A DNA stretch of 64,000 bases from Herbaspirillum sp. AP02 (lineage in GTDB: Bacteria > Pseudomonadota > Gammaproteobacteria > Burkholderiales > Burkholderiaceae_D): assembly GCF_015767275.1 (NCBI RefSeq), contig NZ_JADWMY010000003.1, forward strand, positions 248,001-312,000, given 5' to 3'. The notes under the pieces were generated by a model. The model was given only the letters and a program-made list of their open reading frames with translations. It was not told where the DNA came from and made no database searches. A program made the position numbers and the translations under genes. Of this stretch, positions 55,078 to 64,000 are shown one piece after another (positions within the stretch are counted from its first letter, which is position 1; each line of letters starts with the position of its first letter).

Positions 55078-56109
55078 ATGACCACGTCTTCGCTTCCCGT
55101 CCAGCACGCCGTTTCCCTGCGCGCCTTCAATACCTTCGGCATCGAGGCCCAGGCCCACGCCTACCTGCCCGTCGATGGTGCAGAAATCCTGCAGGCGCTG
55201 CGCGCCGATGTCACCCTGATGGCCTTGCCGCGACTGGTGCTCGGTGGTGGCAGCAACCTGCTGCTGACGCAGGATTTCAGCGGACTGGTGCTGCATATGC
55301 AAGGCCGTGGCATGGCGATCACCGGCCACGACGAGGACTTCACCTACGTGTGCGCCGCCGCCGGCGAGAGCTGGCACAGCTTTGTCCAGTGGACGCTGGC
55401 GCAGGGGCTGGGCGGGCTGGAAAACCTCTCGCTCATTCCCGGTAGCGTGGGCGCCGCGCCCATCCAGAACATCGGTGCCTATGGCATCGAGCTCAAGGAT
55501 CGTTTCCACAGCCTGCGTGCCTTCGATCTCGACCGCGGCGAGATTCTCACGCTGGACCGCGAGGCCTGCCGCTTTGGCTATCGCGACAGCGTCTTCAAGC
55601 ACGCGCTGCGTGACCGTGCCGTCGTGCTTGACGTCAGCTTCGCCCTGCCCAGGCGCTGGGTTGCCAATGCCAACTACGCCGATGTCGCGCAGGCGCTGGA
55701 TCAGCAGGGCATCACCGAACCCGGCCCGCGCGACATTGCCGAGGCCGTCATCGCCATCCGCACCCGCAAGCTGCCCGATCCGGCCCGCATCGGCAATGCC
55801 GGCAGCTTCTTCAAGAACCCCATCGTACCGACCCGCCTGCGCGATCGCCTGCTGGCGCAATACGCCAACCTGGTCAGCTATCGGGTCGATGACGATCACT
55901 ACAAGTTGGCCGCCGGCTGGCTGATCGACCGCTGCGGCTGGAAGGGCAAGAGCATGGGACGGGCCGGTGTCTACGAACAGCAGGCGCTGGTGCTGGTCAA
56001 TCGCGGTGGTGCCAGCGGCGCCGAGATCGCCCGGCTGGCCAAGGCCATTCAGGATGATGTGCTGGAGAAGTTCGGGGTGCAGCTGGAGCCGGAGCCGGTC
56101 TTCATCTGA
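55078..56109 (+). CDS. murB: UDP-N-acetylenolpyruvoylglucosamine reductase
   Basis: A 343-residue FAD-dependent enzyme reducing UDP-GlcNAc-enolpyruvate to UDP-MurNAc in peptidoglycan synthesis. It is the E. coli-like type I form. The FAD-binding site shows LVLGGGSNLLL (53-63) and LIPGSVGAAPIQNIGAYG, the catalytic Ser243 is in GNAGSFFKNP, and a Glu near the end (about 339, LEPEPVFI) completes the site. The first ATG has no ribosome site and lies nine bases after TATAAT. A terminator follows. Confidence 0.95.
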   Translation: MTTSSLPVQHAVSLRAFNTFGIEAQAHAYLPVDGAEILQALRADVTLMALPRLVLGGGSNLLLTQDFSGLVLHMQGRGMAITGHDEDFTYVCAAAGESWHSFVQWTLAQGLGGLENLSLIPGSVGAAPIQNIGAYGIELKDRFHSLRAFDLDRGEILTLDREACRFGYRDSVFKHALRDRAVVLDVSFALPRRWVANANYADVAQALDQQGITEPGPRDIAEAVIAIRTRKLPDPARIGNAGSFFKNPIVPTRLRDRLLAQYANLVSYRVDDDHYKLAAGWLIDRCGWKGKSMGRAGVYEQQALVLVNRGGASGAEIARLAKAIQDDVLEKFGVQLEPEPVFI

Positions 56110-56130
56110 GCACGCGTTTTCATGCACGTA

Positions 56131-56165
56131 AAAAAGCCGTCGGTATTGCTACCGACGGCTTTTTC
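56131..56165. terminator. bidirectional terminator between murB and ppnP
   Basis: AAAAGCCGTCGGTA pairs perfectly with TACCGACGGCTTTT around TTGC, with A and T flanks on both sides. Confidence 0.92.
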
Positions 56166-56183
56166 ATTCTGCTTTGCTATCGA

Positions 56184-56498
56184 TCAGCCGAAGTGGCAGA
56201 CGTAGTCCAGGGTCTCGGTCACTTCGATGTCGAAGCTGGAGTTGCCCGGCACGCTGAAGGTGGTGCCCGCAGCGTAGGTATTCCAGGCTTCTTCACCCTT
56301 CAAGCGCACACGGCAGCTGCCACCGTTGATTTCCATGATTTCCGGCGCGCCGGTGCTGAAGTTCAGCGAGGCGGGCAGGATCACGCCCAGGGTCTTCTTG
56401 CTGCCATCGGCCAGCAGCACGGTGTGCGAGACGCACTTGCCGTCGAAATAGACATTGCCCTTCTTGAGGACGGTGACGTTGTCGAATTGGGTGCTCAT
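56184..56498 (-). CDS. ppnP: pyrimidine/purine nucleoside phosphorylase PpnP
   Basis: A 104-residue cupin of the DUF1255/YaiE family; the E. coli member phosphorolyses several nucleosides. Landmarks are [37 protein letters not shown]-type [22 protein letters not shown] and the C-terminal [19 protein letters not shown] seven bases upstream selects the ATG at 56498 over one five codons earlier. It follows argG by 65 bp on the same strand. Confidence 0.92.
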   Translation of the reverse strand: MSTQFDNVTVLKKGNVYFDGKCVSHTVLLADGSKKTLGVILPASLNFSTGAPEIMEINGGSCRVRLKGEEAWNTYAAGTTFSVPGNSSFDIEVTETLDYVCHFG

Positions 56499-56562
56499 CG
56501 AATCGCTTTCCATTAAAACCGTGAATGAATCTGGATTAAAACCCGGGATTGAAACCCCGGGA

Positions 56563-57927
<1,365 letters not shown>

Positions 57928-57967
57928 CTAGGACTGGCGGGCTGGGCGTCATGCCCAGCCCGGAATT

Positions 57968-58885
57968 TCATTGGTCGAACTTGCCGTGCACCAGATATTC
58001 GAGCAGGGCCTTCTGGACGTGCAGGCGATTCTCCGCCTCTTCCCAGACCACCGACTGCGGGCCGTCGATCACTTCGGCGGCCACTTCCTCGCCACGGTGG
58101 GCCGGCAGGCAGTGCATGAAGAGCGCGTCCTTCTTGGCCCGCGACATCTTGGCCTGGTCCACGATCCAGCCGTCGAAGGCCTTCAGGCGGGCATTGTTCT
58201 CGGCCTCGAAGCCCATGCTGGTCCACACATCGGTGGTGACCAGGTCGGCGTCCTGGCAGGCATCGGCCGGGTCGGCGAAGAAGGTGTAATGCTGGTTGCC
58301 CGGCGAGACCTGGGCCGGGTCGATGTCATAGCCCTTGGGGGTGGAGACGTTGACATGGAAGCCAAACACCTCGGCCGCCTGCAGCCACGAATAGAGCATG
58401 TTGTTGGCATCGCCCACCCAGGCCACGATCTTGCCCTGGATGCTGCCCCGTTGTTCGATGTAGGTGAACACGTCGGCCAGCACCTGGCAGGGATGCTGCT
58501 CGTTGGTCAGACCGTTGATCACCGGCACGCGAGAATGGGCGGCAAAGCGCTCGATGATCTCCTGGCCGTAGGTGCGGATCATGATGACATCGCACATGCG
58601 CGACATCACCTGGGCCGCATCTTCCACCGGTTCACCACGGCCGAGCTGGCTGTCGCGGGTGTTCAGGTAGATCGCGGCACCGCCCATCTGGTGCATGCCG
58701 GCCTCGAAGGAGAGGCGGGTGCGGGTCGAGTTCTTCTCGAACACCATCACCAGCGTGCGGTCGGCCAGCGTGTGGTGGGGCTCGTAATTCTTGAACTTAC
58801 GTTTGATCACACGGGAACGTTCGATCACGTACTCGTATTCATCAAGCGTAAAGTCGGAAAACTGGAGGTAGTGTTTGATTGCCAT
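57968..58885 (-). CDS. argF: ornithine carbamoyltransferase
   Basis: A 305-residue enzyme making citrulline from ornithine and carbamoyl phosphate. The carbamoyl-phosphate loop STRTRLSF is at 53-60, HPCQVLAD is the second signature and the ornithine-side HCLPAHRGEEV is near residue 260. DVWTSMGFE is also present. It is the first of the argF-argG pair. A TATAAT on the minus strand 55 bases upstream of the ATG (58941-58946) is the likely -10. Confidence 0.96.
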   Translation of the reverse strand: MAIKHYLQFSDFTLDEYEYVIERSRVIKRKFKNYEPHHTLADRTLVMVFEKNSTRTRLSFEAGMHQMGGAAIYLNTRDSQLGRGEPVEDAAQVMSRMCDVIMIRTYGQEIIERFAAHSRVPVINGLTNEQHPCQVLADVFTYIEQRGSIQGKIVAWVGDANNMLYSWLQAAEVFGFHVNVSTPKGYDIDPAQVSPGNQHYTFFADPADACQDADLVTTDVWTSMGFEAENNARLKAFDGWIVDQAKMSRAKKDALFMHCLPAHRGEEVAAEVIDGPQSVVWEEAENRLHVQKALLEYLVHGKFDQ

Positions 58886-58940
58886 AAATAAAAACGGCGG
58901 CCAGTGTGGCGCCTGCCGCCGATAGTCGTTAACTCCTTAG

Positions 58941-58946
58941 ATTATA
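58941..58946 (-). promoter_or_regulatory. -10 element of argF
   Basis: TATAAT on the minus strand with a 55-base gap to the argF ATG. The -35 region is poor (GTATCT at 17 bases). Confidence 0.5.
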
Positions 58947-59155
58947 AGGGATTCGGCTTAAAAAGATACCCGCTGTACTTGCCTTGTGGAAACAGTCGAC
59001 GAATCCCCTTGTGGGGGCGGGCAATGAAGCTGGCTCGGGCAGCAGAAACGGATTTCTCGACACTATTCGAGCCGCAAGCAGAACTTATTTGAATCAGCTA
59101 TCGATATCTGACGAGAAAATCCTTCTACTACGAATCGGTCAGCAAATGTCAAGAT

Positions 59156-59174
59156 ATAAATAAGAATCATTAGC
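59156..59174 (+). promoter_or_regulatory. Fur box upstream of TonB receptor
   Basis: A 19-bp stretch matching the GATAATGATAATCATTATC consensus at about 13 positions, including an unbroken AATCATTA. It lies about 50 bp before the receptor start, as expected for iron-repressed genes. Confidence 0.65.
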
Positions 59175-59226
59175 ATCTACCCCATTAGAATCGGCGCCTT
59201 TCTATTCCCTTGGAGTAAAAGCTGCC

Positions 59227-61398
59227 ATGTCCGATTCGCCTGTTGTCCCATCCGGTTTCCGTCTGCGAGCCTTGCCTTCGGCGCTGGCTGCTGCCGTGCT
59301 TTCCATGCCGGCCCTACCTTTGCTGGCTGCCCCCACTGCTGAAGACCAGGAAGAAACCGTCACCTCCCGCCTGCCCGCCGTCGAGGTCCGCGACCGGCGC
59401 AGCCAGGGTGATCCGCGTCCCGGCAAGCTCAGTAGCGCCACCCGCACCGCCACCGAGCTCACCGACATACCGCAGACCGTGCAAAGCGTCGCCGTCGAAC
59501 GGGTGATGGCCTACGGCGGGCGCGACATGGCGGCCGCACTGGCAGGCGTGCCGGGCATTTCCAATGTCTCCGATACCCGTTTCGACGCCTTCCGTATCCG
59601 TGGCTTTTCCAGCGCCGGCGACCTGCTGCTGGACGGCATGCGCGATGACGCCCAATACGTACGCAGCCTGGGCAGCGTCGAGCGTATCGACATCCTCAAG
59701 GGACCGGCCGCCGCCCTGTATGGACGGGGCAGTGGCGGCGGCGTGATCAATCGCATCAGCAAGCAGCCGGGACAGGAGGCCTTCGGTCAGGCTTCGGCCA
59801 CCTTCGGCAGCTACGGCCAGCAGGGCGTGGCGCTGGACTGGAACCGTCCGCTTGATGCGCAATGGGCCATGCGTCTGAACCTCGGCCGCGAGCACGAGGG
59901 CAATTTCCGCGATGAGGTGCGCGGCACCCGCCAGTATTTCGCCCCGTCGCTGAAGTGGGAATCCGGCCATGACAGCTGGCTGCTGCAGGCCGAATACCAG
60001 GAATTCCTGCGCACCCCCGACCGCGGCGTGCCGGCGCGCGTGACAGCGCTCTCCCCGCGCAATACGGCCACCGCCTATGCCTTGCCGGTGGCCGATGATG
60101 GCAAGTTCTTCGGTGCTGCCGGTCGTGACGTCCTGCGCGATACCACGCTGGCCCTGCGCTCCACCCTCACGCGCGCCGTGGCGCCGGACTGGAGCATCCG
60201 TCAAGGCATCAGCCTGTTCGAACTCGATAGCGACTTCGACAATAGCTTCGTCTCGCAATCCTTCGTCAGTACCACCCGCAACCTGCAGCAGGTCCAGCGC
60301 AGCCGCTTCCAGCAGGACCTGCAGCAGCGCAACCTGCAGACCAACCTGGAGCTGCTGGGCAAGCTCGCCAGCGGGCCGTTGCAGCACGAGTTGCTGGCCG
60401 GCGTCGAATATGCCTGGCAGAAGCGCGACCCCCGGCTGTGGATGGGGTCGGCCACTCTGGTCTCCCTCCGCAATCCCGACAATCGCGACAACAAAAGCAT
60501 CGTTCCCCAGCTGTGGCAGATGAACTATCACAAGGCCAGCAACCTGGGCATCTATGCACAGGACCAGATCGATCTGGGCGGCCGCCTGAAAGGCCTGTTC
60601 GGCCTGCGCTGGGACGACTTCGACGTCGATTCCCGCAACCAGTTGAAGAATCTGCGCAGCGAGCGCTCCAGCCATGCCGTGAGCCCGCGCGTGGGGGCAG
60701 TCTGGGAGGCCATCCCCGACCAGCACCTCTACCTGTCCTGGAGCAAGAACCACGCCCCGGTCGGAGGCGATGTGATCGGCATCACGCCCGGCGCCGAGGG
60801 CAACACCAACGACCTCGGTCCGCAGTACAGCCGCCAGGTCGAAACCGGCCTCAAGAGCGACTGGTTCGATCGCAGGATCAGCACCACCCTGGCCTGGTTC
60901 CAGCTGGAGCTCTACAACCGCACCGTGGCCGATCCCCTCAAGCCGGGCACCTTCTACCAGACCGGGCTGGAGCGCAATCGCGGCGTCGAGTTCAGCGTGG
61001 CCGGTGAAGTGCTGCGCCACTGGTTCCTGCGCGCCGGCTGGACGCAGCAGAACGCCAAGGTGCTGCAGGCCGAACCGCAATTCACCGGCAAGCGCGCCAG
61101 CGGCGTGTCGGCCCGCAATGGCAGCTTGTTCGTCTCCTACGCGCCGCCGCTGGGCTGGTTCGGCGAGACCGGCCTGATCGTCGAGGGCGCCCGTTTCGCC
61201 GACCGGGACAACCTGGTCGAGTTGCCAGCCTATACCCGCTGGGATGCCATGGTGGGTTATCGCCTGCAGCGTGCCGATTTCACCCTGGCCGCGACCAATC
61301 TGTCCGGCCGCCGCTACTACGCCAGCGCCACCGGCGCCTCCCAGATCGTCCCGGGTGCGCCACGGGCGCTGTCCTTCACGGCGACCTACAGGTTCTGA
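59227..61398 (+). CDS. TonB-dependent siderophore receptor
   Basis: A 723-residue outer-membrane receptor. A signal peptide (1 to about 34, LAAAVLSMPALPLLAAP) is followed by a plug domain at about 60-175. Plug landmarks are TATELTDIPQTVQSVAVERV, FRIRGFSSAGDLLLDGMRDD, SVERIDILKGPAAALYGRGSGGGVINRISKQP (read in parts). The rest is the 22-strand barrel, ending in the terminal aromatic YRF. The plug resembles catecholate siderophore receptors of the Fiu type. The ligand is not determinable. A Fur box upstream implies iron repression. No sigma regulator or siderophore genes are adjacent. Confidence 0.92.
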   Translation: MSDSPVVPSGFRLRALPSALAAAVLSMPALPLLAAPTAEDQEETVTSRLPAVEVRDRRSQGDPRPGKLSSATRTATELTDIPQTVQSVAVERVMAYGGRDMAAALAGVPGISNVSDTRFDAFRIRGFSSAGDLLLDGMRDDAQYVRSLGSVERIDILKGPAAALYGRGSGGGVINRISKQPGQEAFGQASATFGSYGQQGVALDWNRPLDAQWAMRLNLGREHEGNFRDEVRGTRQYFAPSLKWESGHDSWLLQAEYQEFLRTPDRGVPARVTALSPRNTATAYALPVADDGKFFGAAGRDVLRDTTLALRSTLTRAVAPDWSIRQGISLFELDSDFDNSFVSQSFVSTTRNLQQVQRSRFQQDLQQRNLQTNLELLGKLASGPLQHELLAGVEYAWQKRDPRLWMGSATLVSLRNPDNRDNKSIVPQLWQMNYHKASNLGIYAQDQIDLGGRLKGLFGLRWDDFDVDSRNQLKNLRSERSSHAVSPRVGAVWEAIPDQHLYLSWSKNHAPVGGDVIGITPGAEGNTNDLGPQYSRQVETGLKSDWFDRRISTTLAWFQLELYNRTVADPLKPGTFYQTGLERNRGVEFSVAGEVLRHWFLRAGWTQQNAKVLQAEPQFTGKRASGVSARNGSLFVSYAPPLGWFGETGLIVEGARFADRDNLVELPAYTRWDAMVGYRLQRADFTLAATNLSGRRYYASATGASQIVPGAPRALSFTATYRF

Positions 61399-61416
61399 AC
61401 GAGGTCAGGAACGACG

Positions 61417-62358
61417 TCAATACAGCGTCTGTGAAGACTCATGCACCAGCTGCGCATACAGCTGGTGCCGCATGCCCGCGATCTGGCCGGCTTGCACCGC
61501 TTCCAGCACGGCGCAACCGGGCTCGTTGAGGTGGTGGCAGTTGTAGAAACGGCATTTGCCCAGATAGGGCGTGAAGTCGCGGAAGGCACGTTCCAGCATG
61601 CCTTCGGAGAGCTGGTACAGGCCGAACTCCTGGAAGCCGGGTGAATCGATGATGCTGGCTTCCTGCTCCATCTGGTACAGACGGGTGAAGGTGGTGGTGT
61701 GCTTGCCGGTATCGAGCGCGGCCGAGATTTCGCGGGTGGCGATGTCGGCGTCCGGCACGATCAGGTTGATGATGGAGGACTTGCCCATGCCGGACTGGCC
61801 GATCAGGATCGTGCTCTTGCCTGCCAGCAGCGGCATGAAGGCAGCGCGGGTTTCTTCCGGGTGGGCCTTGGCCGACACTTCGTGCACCGGGTAACCCAGG
61901 CGCGCATAGACCTGCAGGCGTTCCCGTGTCTTCGGCAGGGCCTCGGTGATGTCGGTCTTGTTCAGGATCAGGTGGGCCGATACGCCCGCCGATTCGGCCG
62001 CCACCAGCGAACGCGAGACCAGGTCATCGGTAAAGCTGGGTTCGGTGGCCACCACGATGAACAGTTGATCCACATTGGCCGCCAGCAGCTTGGACTTGTA
62101 CTGGTCGGAGCGGTAGAGCAGGGTTTTGCGCTCGTCGATGGTTTCGATCACCCCCTGGTTGGGCGAGGTGAGCGCCAGGCGGACGCGGTCGCCCACGGAG
62201 ACGTCGCTCTTCTTGCCCCGGGTGACGCAATGCAGTTTCCGTTCGCCGGCCTGCACCAGATAATGCCGCCCGTGGGCGGCGATCACCAGACCGGATTCCA
62301 GGTCGGCCTTGGCGACCGGCCCGGCGCCGCGTACTGCGGCTTGCTTGCGGCCAGCCAT
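61417..62358 (-). CDS. rsgA: small ribosomal subunit biogenesis GTPase RsgA
   Basis: A 313-residue circularly permuted GTPase that assists late 30S maturation. An N-terminal OB-fold (about 20-80) is followed by the G4 NKTD (133-136), G1 GQSGMGKSS (187-195) and G3 DSPG (238-241) in permuted order. The C-terminal zinc knuckle has Cys269, Cys274, His276 and Cys282. Its ATG overlaps the phhB stop by one base (TGATG), so the two are translationally coupled. It converges with the TonB receptor gene. Confidence 0.96.
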   Translation of the reverse strand: MAGRKQAAVRGAGPVAKADLESGLVIAAHGRHYLVQAGERKLHCVTRGKKSDVSVGDRVRLALTSPNQGVIETIDERKTLLYRSDQYKSKLLAANVDQLFIVVATEPSFTDDLVSRSLVAAESAGVSAHLILNKTDITEALPKTRERLQVYARLGYPVHEVSAKAHPEETRAAFMPLLAGKSTILIGQSGMGKSSIINLIVPDADIATREISAALDTGKHTTTFTRLYQMEQEASIIDSPGFQEFGLYQLSEGMLERAFRDFTPYLGKCRFYNCHHLNEPGCAVLEAVQAGQIAGMRHQLYAQLVHESSQTLY

Positions 62359-62714
62359 CAGGCGTTGGCGCGCTGGGCGAAGATGGCGTCGACCTTGGCC
62401 GCGCAGACGAAGTCGTTGGCCGAGAGGCCACCGCGACCTTCATTGACGCTGTGGGTATCGAAACGCACGCTGCAGCGGTTGTAGCTCACGCCCAGCTCGG
62501 GGTGATGGTCTTCGGCATGGATCACCCAGGCGATCGCATTGACGAAGGCCAGGGTCTCGTAATAGTTGGCGAAGGTGAAGCTGCGCGCCAGCTTGCCGCC
62601 CTCGATCTTCCATGCGGGCAGGGCGGCCAGGTGGCTGGCGATGGCAGCGTCATCCAGGGCCTCGACGGGCTGGACGCAATGGGAAGCGGCGAGGGTGTGT
62701 GCGGTAATGCTCAT
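62358..62714 (-). CDS. phhB: 4a-hydroxytetrahydrobiopterin dehydratase (PCD)
   Basis: A 118-residue pterin-4a-carbinolamine dehydratase that recycles the pterin cofactor of phenylalanine hydroxylase; it can also be a DcoH-like moonlighting protein. The family signature [20 protein letters not shown] with D-H-H-P is intact, as is the N-terminal pattern [21 protein letters not shown] six to seven bases upstream selects the ATG at 62714; an ATG four codons earlier overlaps that site. It lies between the M48 protease and rsgA in one operon. Confidence 0.92.
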   Translation of the reverse strand: MSITAHTLAASHCVQPVEALDDAAIASHLAALPAWKIEGGKLARSFTFANYYETLAFVNAIAWVIHAEDHHPELGVSYNRCSVRFDTHSVNEGRGGLSANDFVCAAKVDAIFAQRANA

Positions 62715-62771
62715 GGGGTTCTCCAACGGTCAGGAAGCTGAACGCTCCTGACCTGTATGCAATGAAAGAAA

Positions 62772-64000
62772 TCAGTGACTGCCGGCCGGCGCGGCCATGG
62801 CGCCATGCAGGTGCCGGATGCGCAGCGAAGCCGGTGGGTGCGAATCGTAGAAGGCCGAGTGCAGCGGGTCGGGCGTGAGCGTGGAGGCGTTGTCCTCATA
62901 CAGCTTGACCAGCGCCGAGACCAGGTCCTGGGCATTGGTATGCTGGGCGGCAAAGGCATCGGCCTCGAACTCGTGCTTGCGCGAGGACAGCGACGACAGC
63001 GGCGAGAGCAGGAAGGTGAAGATCGGCAGCACCAGCATGAACAGGATCAGCGCCATCGCATCGTTGCTGCCCAGCAGCAGCGGGTCCACGCCCAGGCCGG
63101 TATAGAACCAGGCCTGGCCCTTCAGGTAGCCCAGCAGGGCCAGCAGCGCCAGCGACATGGCAAACATCACCACCACCCGCTTGACGATGTGTTTGAGCTT
63201 GAAGTGGCCCAGTTCGTGGGCCAGCACGGCCTCGATCTCATGCGGTGCCAGGCGCGCCAGCAGGGTATCGAAGAAGACGATGCGCTTGCCCGAGCCGAAG
63301 CCCGAGAAATACGCATTGCCATGCGCGCTGCGCTTGGAACCATCCATCACGAACAAGCCCTTGGAAGCGAAGCCCACGCGCTGCATCAGGCCCTCGATGC
63401 GGCTGCGCAGGCTATCGTCATCCAGCGCGGTGAACTTGTTGAACAGCGGTGCGATGAAACTGGGATAGATCACCAGCATCAGCAGCTGGAAGGCGCACAG
63501 CACCACCCAGGTGTAGAACCACCACAGCGCGCCGGCCTTGTCCATCAGCGTCAACACCACCCACAGCAGCGGCAGGCCGATCACCGCGCCGACCAGGCTT
63601 TGCTTGATCATGTCGCTGAAGAACAGGGCGCGGCTCATCTTGTTGAAGCCGAAACCGGCTTCCAGACGGAACTGCCGGTAATAGTCGAAGGGCAGGTCAA
63701 CCAGGCCGGAGATGATGCCGAAGCCGGCCACCAGCGCGATCTGGTAGATCATCCCGGGGCCGCCGGTCCAGCCCAGCAGCAGGCTGGAAAGCCACTGCAG
63801 TCCGCCCAGCAGGGTGAAGCCGATCAGTACCGCCGCATTGACCAGCAAGGTCACCAGCCCGAACTTGGTGCGCGCGACCGTGTAGTCGGCCGCCTTCTGG
63901 TGGGCCGACAGGGGAATCTTCTCGGCGAACTCGGGCGGCACGGCAGCGCGATGCGCGATCACGTGGCGGATGTGGCGCGACGCCAGCCAGAACCGCACCC
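62772..64000 (-). CDS. M48 family metalloprotease, Ste24/CAAX-protease type (5' end outside window)
   Basis: At least 409 codons of an inner-membrane zinc protease of the Ste24-like M48A group. The zinc motif is in VLAHELGHFKLKH, and the third ligand Glu is in SSRKHEFEADAFAAQH. The C-terminal THP-type element is SAFYDSHPPASLRIRHL. Several membrane helices precede the active site. The frame is open to the right edge, and relatives suggest only a short N-terminal piece is missing. In bacteria these enzymes are thought to act in envelope protein quality control. phhB and rsgA follow. Confidence 0.92.
   Translation of the reverse strand, partial: VRFWLASRHIRHVIAHRAAVPPEFAEKIPLSAHQKAADYTVARTKFGLVTLLVNAAVLIGFTLLGGLQWLSSLLLGWTGGPGMIYQIALVAGFGIISGLVDLPFDYYRQFRLEAGFGFNKMSRALFFSDMIKQSLVGAVIGLPLLWVVLTLMDKAGALWWFYTWVVLCAFQLLMLVIYPSFIAPLFNKFTALDDDSLRSRIEGLMQRVGFASKGLFVMDGSKRSAHGNAYFSGFGSGKRIVFFDTLLARLAPHEIEAVLAHELGHFKLKHIVKRVVVMFAMSLALLALLGYLKGQAWFYTGLGVDPLLLGSNDAMALILFMLVLPIFTFLLSPLSSLSSRKHEFEADAFAAQHTNAQDLVSALVKLYEDNASTLTPDPLHSAFYDSHPPASLRIRHLHGAMAAPAGSH

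Larger units (their letters stand above)
58886..59226. other. argF / TonB receptor divergent intergenic region
   Basis: 341 bp. It contains the argF -10 (58941-58946, minus strand) and, on the other side, the Fur box at 59156-59174. A 22-codon frame near 59023 has no support. Otherwise nothing recognised. Confidence 0.6.

Noticed and set aside
59023..59092. 22-codon frame MKLARAAETDF upstream of the TonB receptor
   Set aside because: No supporting signal, and the receptor has its own promoter region and Fur box downstream of it.

Overview
The window is about 64 kb of GC-rich DNA carrying an ordinary betaproteobacterial chromosome segment. The gene content and synteny (uup, murJ-rpsT, icd, clpS-clpA, coaBC-lspA-ileS-ribF, tkt-gap, glnE-yhdP-nitrilase-tldD, argF-argG, rsgA-phhB-M48 protease) and the protein sequences point to Oxalobacteraceae, most likely Herbaspirillum. 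This is inference from recognition; no database was searched. No rRNA, tRNA, insertion sequence, prophage or CRISPR array was seen.

Layout. 1-12.6 kb: housekeeping genes (Uup, SirB1-like protein, MurJ, S20, DUF192 protein, a tiny Lys/Ala-rich secreted protein, RluE, isocitrate dehydrogenase, cold-shock protein, ClpS/ClpA, and a lipoprotein resembling an M48 protease with altered active-site residues). 12.7-18.3 kb: dut, then an accessory cassette of a NitT/TauT-type ABC importer, an amidase and a GntR regulator, preceded by a perfect 9-1-9 palindrome. 18.4-24.2 kb: coaBC, lspA, ileS, ribF on the minus strand. 24.4-36.4 kb: a 12-gene co-directional minus-strand cluster that reads as a triuret/biuret nitrogen-scavenging operon. 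In transcription order it holds allophanate hydrolase (AtzF), a NitT/TauT-type ABC importer, a BMP-family ABC importer interleaved with biuret hydrolase (BiuH) and a second cysteine hydrolase (probable triuret hydrolase TrtA), an AtzH/HpxZ-like small protein and a GntR regulator. 36.6-64 kb: housekeeping genes again (rsmE, tkt, a GNAT, gapA, a lipoprotein, a methyltransferase, glnE, yhdP, nitrilase, tldD, aroG, yajQ, murB, ppnP, argG, argF), a Fur-box-preceded TonB siderophore receptor, then rsgA, phhB and an M48 protease cut by the window end.

How the accessory genes fit. The proposed route is import of triuret/biuret, then TrtA (triuret to carboxybiuret, which decarboxylates to biuret), BiuH (biuret to allophanate plus ammonia) and AtzF (allophanate to ammonia and CO2), with the AtzH-like protein possibly handling carboxylated urea by-products. 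A cluster of TATTCAA/TTGAATA half-sites lies immediately upstream of atzF.

Most striking regulatory signal: the 543-bp gap before the DAHP synthase gene (aroG) contains a 26-codon leader ORF beginning MSFIRAYFYFYFSY (four Phe and four Tyr in its first 14 codons). It is followed by a strong terminator with a run of T, and by a sequence in the leader's tail able to pair with the terminator's 5' arm. This is the classic architecture of ribosome-mediated transcription attenuation by Phe/Tyr.
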